Positions 59,460 to 64,000 of a stretch of 64,000 bases of DNA are shown piece by piece. The stretch spans positions 24,740,038-24,804,037 of the forward strand of contig NC_088173.1 of NCBI RefSeq assembly GCF_028769735.1. Reading direction: 5' to 3'. The number at the start of each line of letters is the position of its first letter. The first letter of the stretch is position 1. A program made the translations under genes and the position numbers. The notes under the pieces were generated by a model. That model was not told the DNA's origin. It made no database searches and was given only the letters and a program-made list of their open reading frames with translations. The DNA comes from Zonotrichia leucophrys gambelii. Lineage: Eukaryota; Chordata; Aves; Passeriformes; Passerellidae.

Positions 59460-61080
59460 GGTTTCACCTTAGGAGAGCAGGGATGGGGTAACCATCATTC
59501 CCGTTACTGGGTTCGCGGCGCCCGCAGCCCGACTGAGAAAGTGCTGCTGGGACAGCTGAGTCCCAGTTTCGGGAAGCACCAAGGGTGACCAGCACGTCCC
59601 ACGCCGGCTCCCGGACAAACCGAGCGGCGGCCGAGCACGGAGCGGCGCGCACCGGGATCGCCCCGGCATCGGCCGTTCCCATGGCGGGAAAGGGCGGACC
59701 GGGCGCGGGGCCGCCCCCTTGTCCCGGGCTGAACCGCGCGGCCGCGGCGGGACCTGCGCGGCTCCGCCCCGCCCGCCCTCGGCATCATCGCTCCGCGCCA
59801 GCGCCGGGGCGGGGCTGGCCCCGTTGCCGGGTTACCGCTGTCATCCGCCCGCGCCGCCGCCGCGCTCGCTCCCTCTCCCGCCCGCCCTCCCCGCCCCCTC
59901 CCGGCGCCGCAGGAAGCGAGCGGATCCCGGGGCGCTGCTGCCGCCGCTGCCCCCACCGCGCCAGGCGTCCCCGGCCCGGCCCTGCCTCGCCGCCCAGCGC
60001 CCCGCGCCGCCGCTCCCCCCACATGCCGCAGAGCGGAGCGGTCGCGGCGCCGAGCCCCGCCGCCCGGCTGCCCCGCCGCGCCGCCCAGCTGGGGCCCTGA
60101 CGGCCCCCCCGCCGCTGGAGCCGGGGCCCGGCGGCGCCCGCAGTGCATGAGAGGGAGAGCGGGGCGGGGGCCGCGGCCCGAGCCACTCGCCTCCCGGCCG
60201 GCGGCGGTGCGGGGACCGGCCCGGGGGGCGCCGAGGGGCGGCGAGGCGGTGGCTCCATGTGAGAGGAGGCGGCGGCGCACCTGATCCGCCGCCGGGACAG
60301 CCGCAGCCGGGGGGATTCCTCGAGGGCCGCCGGCCCGCAGCCCGCCCGGGGCGGGGGGGGGCTGGACCCGCCTGCCCCTTTGAAGTCACCCGGCCCCCGG
60401 CGGCAGCCCCGGGGCGGGGGGGGCAGCGGACCCCCTCCCGCCGGGGGAGGGGGGCTCCGCCTCGCCGCCCGCATCGCCCCGCCGGCGGGAAGGCGTGCGC
60501 GCCGCGAGCGGAGGGAGAGCCCAGCGGAGCCCGTCCCGAAAAGTGAGTGCGAGCGGGAGGAGCCGCCTCGGGAAGGGGCCGGGTGCCCCGGGGCTGCCGG
60601 CGGGGCGGGCCGGGGGCCGGGGCGGGGGGCGCGGCGCCGGCGGCCGCCGTTTCCCATGCGGCTCACGTTGCCGGCCGCGCACGGTCTGCTGCCCCGCGGT
60701 CCGCGCGCCGCTCCCGCCCGCCGCGGAGACCGGGCGGGAAGGGGGTGCCCCGCCAGGGCCCCCGGGGAGCGCCGAGCGCTCCTCCGCAAGTTGTGCCGCC
60801 CGCTTTGTGCCGGGAGCGGCGGCCCCCGCGAACAAAGGCGGCGGGCGGGCGGGCAGAGGGCTCGGACCCCTCCGTCCCCCTCCGTCCCGTCCCCGCCCGG
60901 GAGCCGAGCGGAACTGCCGCGGCGGAAAGTTGTGCAAGGTTGGGAGCGGAGCGCACGGCCGCAGTGCTGTGAGCCCCGAGGGTTTCAAAGATCCCCCACC
61001 CCGCTCCCCCGTTTTCCTGCTTTTCTCTATAGGCTGAGTGGCTCTTAACAGACCCCGCGGCTCCCTCCTGCTCGCTCATT
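59460..61080 (+). promoter_or_regulatory. FBXW7: Large CpG island, probable FBXW7 promoter
   Basis: About 1.6 kb of extremely GC- and CpG-rich DNA contains several GC-box (CCGCCC/GGGCGG) sites. It begins just after a CR1 fragment and ends where composition drops near 61080. Long open frames on both strands (up to 334 codons on minus) follow from the lack of A/T in stop codons. By gene order this is where the FBXW7 5' end should be, downstream of TMEM154 on the same strand. FBXW7 encodes the F-box/WD40 substrate receptor of an SCF ubiquitin ligase. No FBXW7 protein sequence is visible. Confidence 0.65.
60120..60542 (+). other. FBXW7: Candidate FBXW7 non-coding first exon (5' end unknown)
   Basis: Inside the CpG island the sequence CGAAAA|GTGAGTG forms a good plus-strand splice donor, with the last exon base at 60542. 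A non-coding first exon ending here, followed by a long first intron, would fit FBXW7, whose coding exons lie far from the main promoter in other vertebrates. The 5' boundary given is arbitrary. The assignment is inference from synteny and one donor motif. Confidence 0.35.
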
Positions 61081-62512
61081 TACATAACACTTGGGTGGAA
61101 AATTTAGCTCTTCTTTTCGCGGAAAAACGTTATTGAAGAGTTGCTTATTTTCCATGTAAAGTATTTTGAATATGTTTTAAAAGCCAGGAGTGTAGTGTTG
61201 GCTCTTCCTGTTTATCGGAGTAGTTGCTGGTTCACGAGGCACGGGAGTGCTCTTGCTCTTACTCCAGACCTTCCTCCGGGACTGGGGAAAGAAGGGTCTC
61301 GTTTGGGAATGGGGCTGTGTTTGCTTGGGTTCTGTTTTGCTTTGCTTTTTAGCATTTCCGCCCCGTGCATAATTTCCCGCTGAGCAAAAACTGTATCAGA
61401 ACTTGAAATCTTTTTATAGAGTGTCTTAACTTTCTTTTAACTGAAGAAAACAACACCTCCGTAGCTTGTCAGGGAAGAAACAATTGTGTCTGCTAGTGTT
61501 AAATTGTACTATTTGGGTGTTAAAATTTATACAGCAATTTGTTACATATGAGGAGGATGTACTAAAAAATGAAGAGAGTAGGTTGAATGTCGTTTATTTG
61601 ATGAGACAGTGTTCAGACAGAGATCCAGAAATTGTAACTCTAGTGTGGAAACTGCTGTCTGCATGAGTCCTCTCTGCATCATCCTGGAAAGAGTCTAGAA
61701 AGACTTTGCAGGGGAAGGTTGTAGGGTTTGTTGGGCTTTTCATTAAAAGAAGAGTGTACAGCTTGTGAACATCCTGTGGGCCAGTTGCTAGGCGCCTGCT
61801 CTCCTGTGCTTTCTTTACCAGATGCGATTGAAAGCAGAGGAAAACAAAACATAGCAGAAATGTACACAGTTGCTGAAATATATGGGTGTGAACAGAAGGC
61901 CATACTCCAGCATTCCAGCTATAGATGCTGCTCTGTGCTTTGGTTTGTGCTACGCTTTTGAGAGCACTTACTGCCTGTTTCCCAGCTGTATACTTGTCTA
62001 CTCCTCTGAGGAGATGGCCTTTGAAAACTCAGGGGAAAAACTTCACATCAGGAGGAATTTTAAGGTAGGCAGGGCACCTGATCTTTCACAGTTTCATTTT
62101 GAGACCCAGTTTGCTGAAGGTAAGAAGATTAATTTTCTTTAGTTTGAAGTATCTCCATATCTTAAGCTTTCTGTCATCACTGCTGTTTTGAAAAGGGGTG
62201 TAAAGAAGTTGAACTCTTTATTTGGTTCATTTCTAGCTTTTCTTGATCGCTGAACTCAGTGGTTAGAAAAGGAAGTTGCATTCTCTTCAGGCCACAGTGT
62301 TAAGGAGATGGTCAGTTCTGTACTGCACTCAATATCTACTGGAGCAAAGTGACACTATGTCCTTTTTTCATGTGGTGATTACACTTGTTTTAAGGCACTT
62401 CCTAGTCCCAAACTTAAATCTGCCCTTTCTCTATCATCATCCTGTTATTAATGGCAGTCTGGTTCTGTATCTTGATGGCAATTATGCATTCTTGTTGATG
62501 TTTCAGGTTCAT

Positions 62513-62538
62513 AAATATATCTTTAAAAAGATATATTT
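62513..62538. repeat. Short inverted repeat, 12-bp arms, 2-nt loop
   Basis: AAATATATCTTT at 62513-62524 and AAAGATATATTT at 62527-62538 are exact reverse complements. Confidence 0.8.
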
Positions 62539-63304
62539 TAAAATTTTTTTTGTCAAGGTTTAGATTTTTCCTCCTACTGCAGCTTCTATCTAATCAGTGT
62601 AGGTTCTTTGTTCAAGCTGAATAATTTACTAATACAATGGTGCCTGTTTGGAAACATAAATGTTTATCAGAAAGTATGTGATTTTCATTTGTATTAACTG
62701 TTAGAAAAGCTTTTACAACAAATAACTTCTTAGATTAGGGAAAGAAATAATTTTTATCTTTGGACTTAGGCTGACAAATTAACTTTACTTCTCCTTATGT
62801 ACGCATGTGGTACTTTGCAAAAGTTTTGTTCATTACTTCAATGGAATTTGTTGTCTCTGAACCAGTAAAAGAAAGGAATGGTGTGTGATGATTTAGGCCA
62901 GCAATGTTATTAAACAGAGAGGAACGCTACTTGTCTGTCTCTTTAAAATAAACAGAATTTTTAAAATTTGGACGGTGTTTAATGAACATGTTTAATATTC
63001 TGAATCTTTTTGTGAAGAGCACATGCAATGGCTGTGTGTACATTACACTTGAAATAAAAGTAGCATAAAGATTTTATCTGCAGAGCTGCTTCAGCCGTGT
63101 CATATGTGGACTGTGTATGTCAGGTAATTCTAGAAAGACACGATAAACATTGCGTCAATTGCTCATGAAAACACTCTCCCACAACAAAGTATTGTGCTTT
63201 AGTCAATTTGTGGAAACTGATGGATGGTTCAGTACTGAAATGCTCTAATTATTCACTGGATAGACAAAATCTATTTACTGCAATCACTACTATGGATGTT
63301 AAGA

Positions 63305-63367
63305 TAGTCTCTTGTAGCAAAGACTACAAGAGTAGTAGTTGTAGTCTCTATAGCAAAGGCTACAAAG
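63305..63367. repeat. Duplicated 26-bp motif with internal hairpin
   Basis: TAGTCTCTTGTAGCAAAGAC... at 63305-63330 recurs as TAGTCTCTATAGCAAAGGCT... at 63342-63367. The first copy contains an exact 9-bp inverted repeat (63309-63317 with 63324-63332). Confidence 0.65.
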
Positions 63368-64000
63368 ATTTTAGGTATTTGTCTCATGAAGACCTAGACC
63401 CATGTAAGCGTGGAAACTGACTTATTGTTGTTAAACTTCTTGATCTTTGTGGTGGTACAGCCGCTGGTTATTACACAGGCTCTTCTGGCTAAATCAGGCC
63501 AGGACAGTTTAGCCCAGAGGGTGTCTGCAAAAGGCTGAAGGCTGCCCTGGATGCTGACAGGTCCTGGTCCCAGAGCACCCTTGTGGCTGCTATCAGTGTG
63601 CACTTTAGGGCTGTGTCACTTCTTTGGCAGCCCTTGGTGGCTCCTCTCGTGTGAACATGTTTGGTGGCTTTGAGGGAGGAATGGACAAGTCCTTGTTTTG
63701 AGGTGACTGATTGTGAATAAACGTGTTGTCGAGTGTATTGGCTACCTTCTTATTCCTGTGTTAGGAGAGAGGAAGAATATTAAATCCCTGTGCATTCCTC
63801 ACCTGTCACAGTTTTGTATTTAGTAAAAAGTGAAAGGTGGTTCTCTGTCTTTCACTTTGGAAAGATTATTGGTGAAATCATAAAGTAATCAATTTTTGGC
63901 TACCTTCTCTGTTCAGCCAAAATCAATAAATAAATATAACAGCTTGATTAGGCTCTTATTAAACATTAAACTGCACATGTGCTTTTCTTCTTTGAGAGTT

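Larger units (their letters stand above)
61081..64000 (+). other. FBXW7: Non-coding DNA, presumed FBXW7 intron 1
   Basis: This AT-rich sequence contains no recognisable coding exon. None of the known FBXW7 isoform N-termini is present in any frame. It has a 12-bp-arm palindrome (62513-62538) and a small duplicated hairpin-forming motif (63305-63367). Confidence 0.45.

Noticed and set aside
59504..60789. Long minus-strand frames of 258 and 334 codons in the right-hand CpG island
   Set aside because: The products are low-complexity Arg/Gly/Pro/Ala, and several frames on both strands are open at once, which is the signature of CpG-island composition.
1..64000. tRNA or rRNA genes, CRISPR arrays, bacterial-type operons or endogenous viral genes
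   Set aside because: No cloverleaf with A/B boxes, rRNA segment, regularly spaced repeat array, or viral gag/pol/env-type frame was recognised on either strand.

Overview
The window is vertebrate nuclear DNA, most likely from a bird. It is gene-poor and AT-rich, with large introns, GT-AG splice junctions, AATAAA polyadenylation signals and three sharply GC-rich islands. A truncated CR1 LINE at about 59.05-59.44 kb, with the usual avian CR1 3' end, points to a bird. The gene content matches the block that is ARFIP1-TIGD4-TMEM154-FBXW7 on human chromosome 4q31.3. Two of these genes are read directly from protein sequence here (TIGD4, TMEM154). The two flanking genes (ARFIP1, FBXW7) are inferred from synteny, CpG-island promoters and splice donors, because none of their coding exons falls in the window.

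Left part (1-9.2 kb). A CpG island at about 3.45-4.10 kb appears to be a divergent promoter. On the minus strand, a perfect splice donor at 3688/3687 would end the non-coding first exon of ARFIP1, with its first intron running off the left edge. On the plus strand lies the intronless TIGD4 gene (4058-5584), a domesticated Tigger/pogo transposase. It keeps both DNA-binding domains but has lost two of three catalytic acidic residues. Candidate 3' ends follow at 6705, 7072 and 9122.

Middle (9.2-42 kb). About 12 kb of intergenic DNA holds three clusters of long, nearly perfect inverted repeats (11.9, 17.2 and 18.9 kb). TMEM154 follows on the plus strand and is reconstructed here as six coding exons (21351-38092, 189 codons plus stop) with consistent splice phases throughout. 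It encodes a small type I membrane protein: signal peptide, Ser/Thr-rich ectodomain, one transmembrane helix and a conserved acidic cytoplasmic tail. Its 3' UTR probably runs to an AATAAA at 41910. Intron 1 carries a recognisable MIR-type SINE relic.

Right part (42-64 kb). About 17 kb of intergenic DNA contains an orphan GC-rich island (43.19-43.76 kb) and several two-copy tandem duplications. The CR1 fragment comes next and directly abuts a 1.6-kb CpG island (about 59.46-61.08 kb). This island has a candidate splice donor at 60543 and is taken as the FBXW7 promoter and first non-coding exon. The remaining 3 kb would be FBXW7 intron.

The genes do not form a pathway. They are neighbours in an old syntenic block. 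Nothing here looks like a multi-gene novel system. The items most worth a second look are the inactivated but conserved TIGD4 transposase, the upstream reading frames over the TIGD4 and TMEM154 starts, the competing splice donors in TMEM154, and the palindrome clusters.
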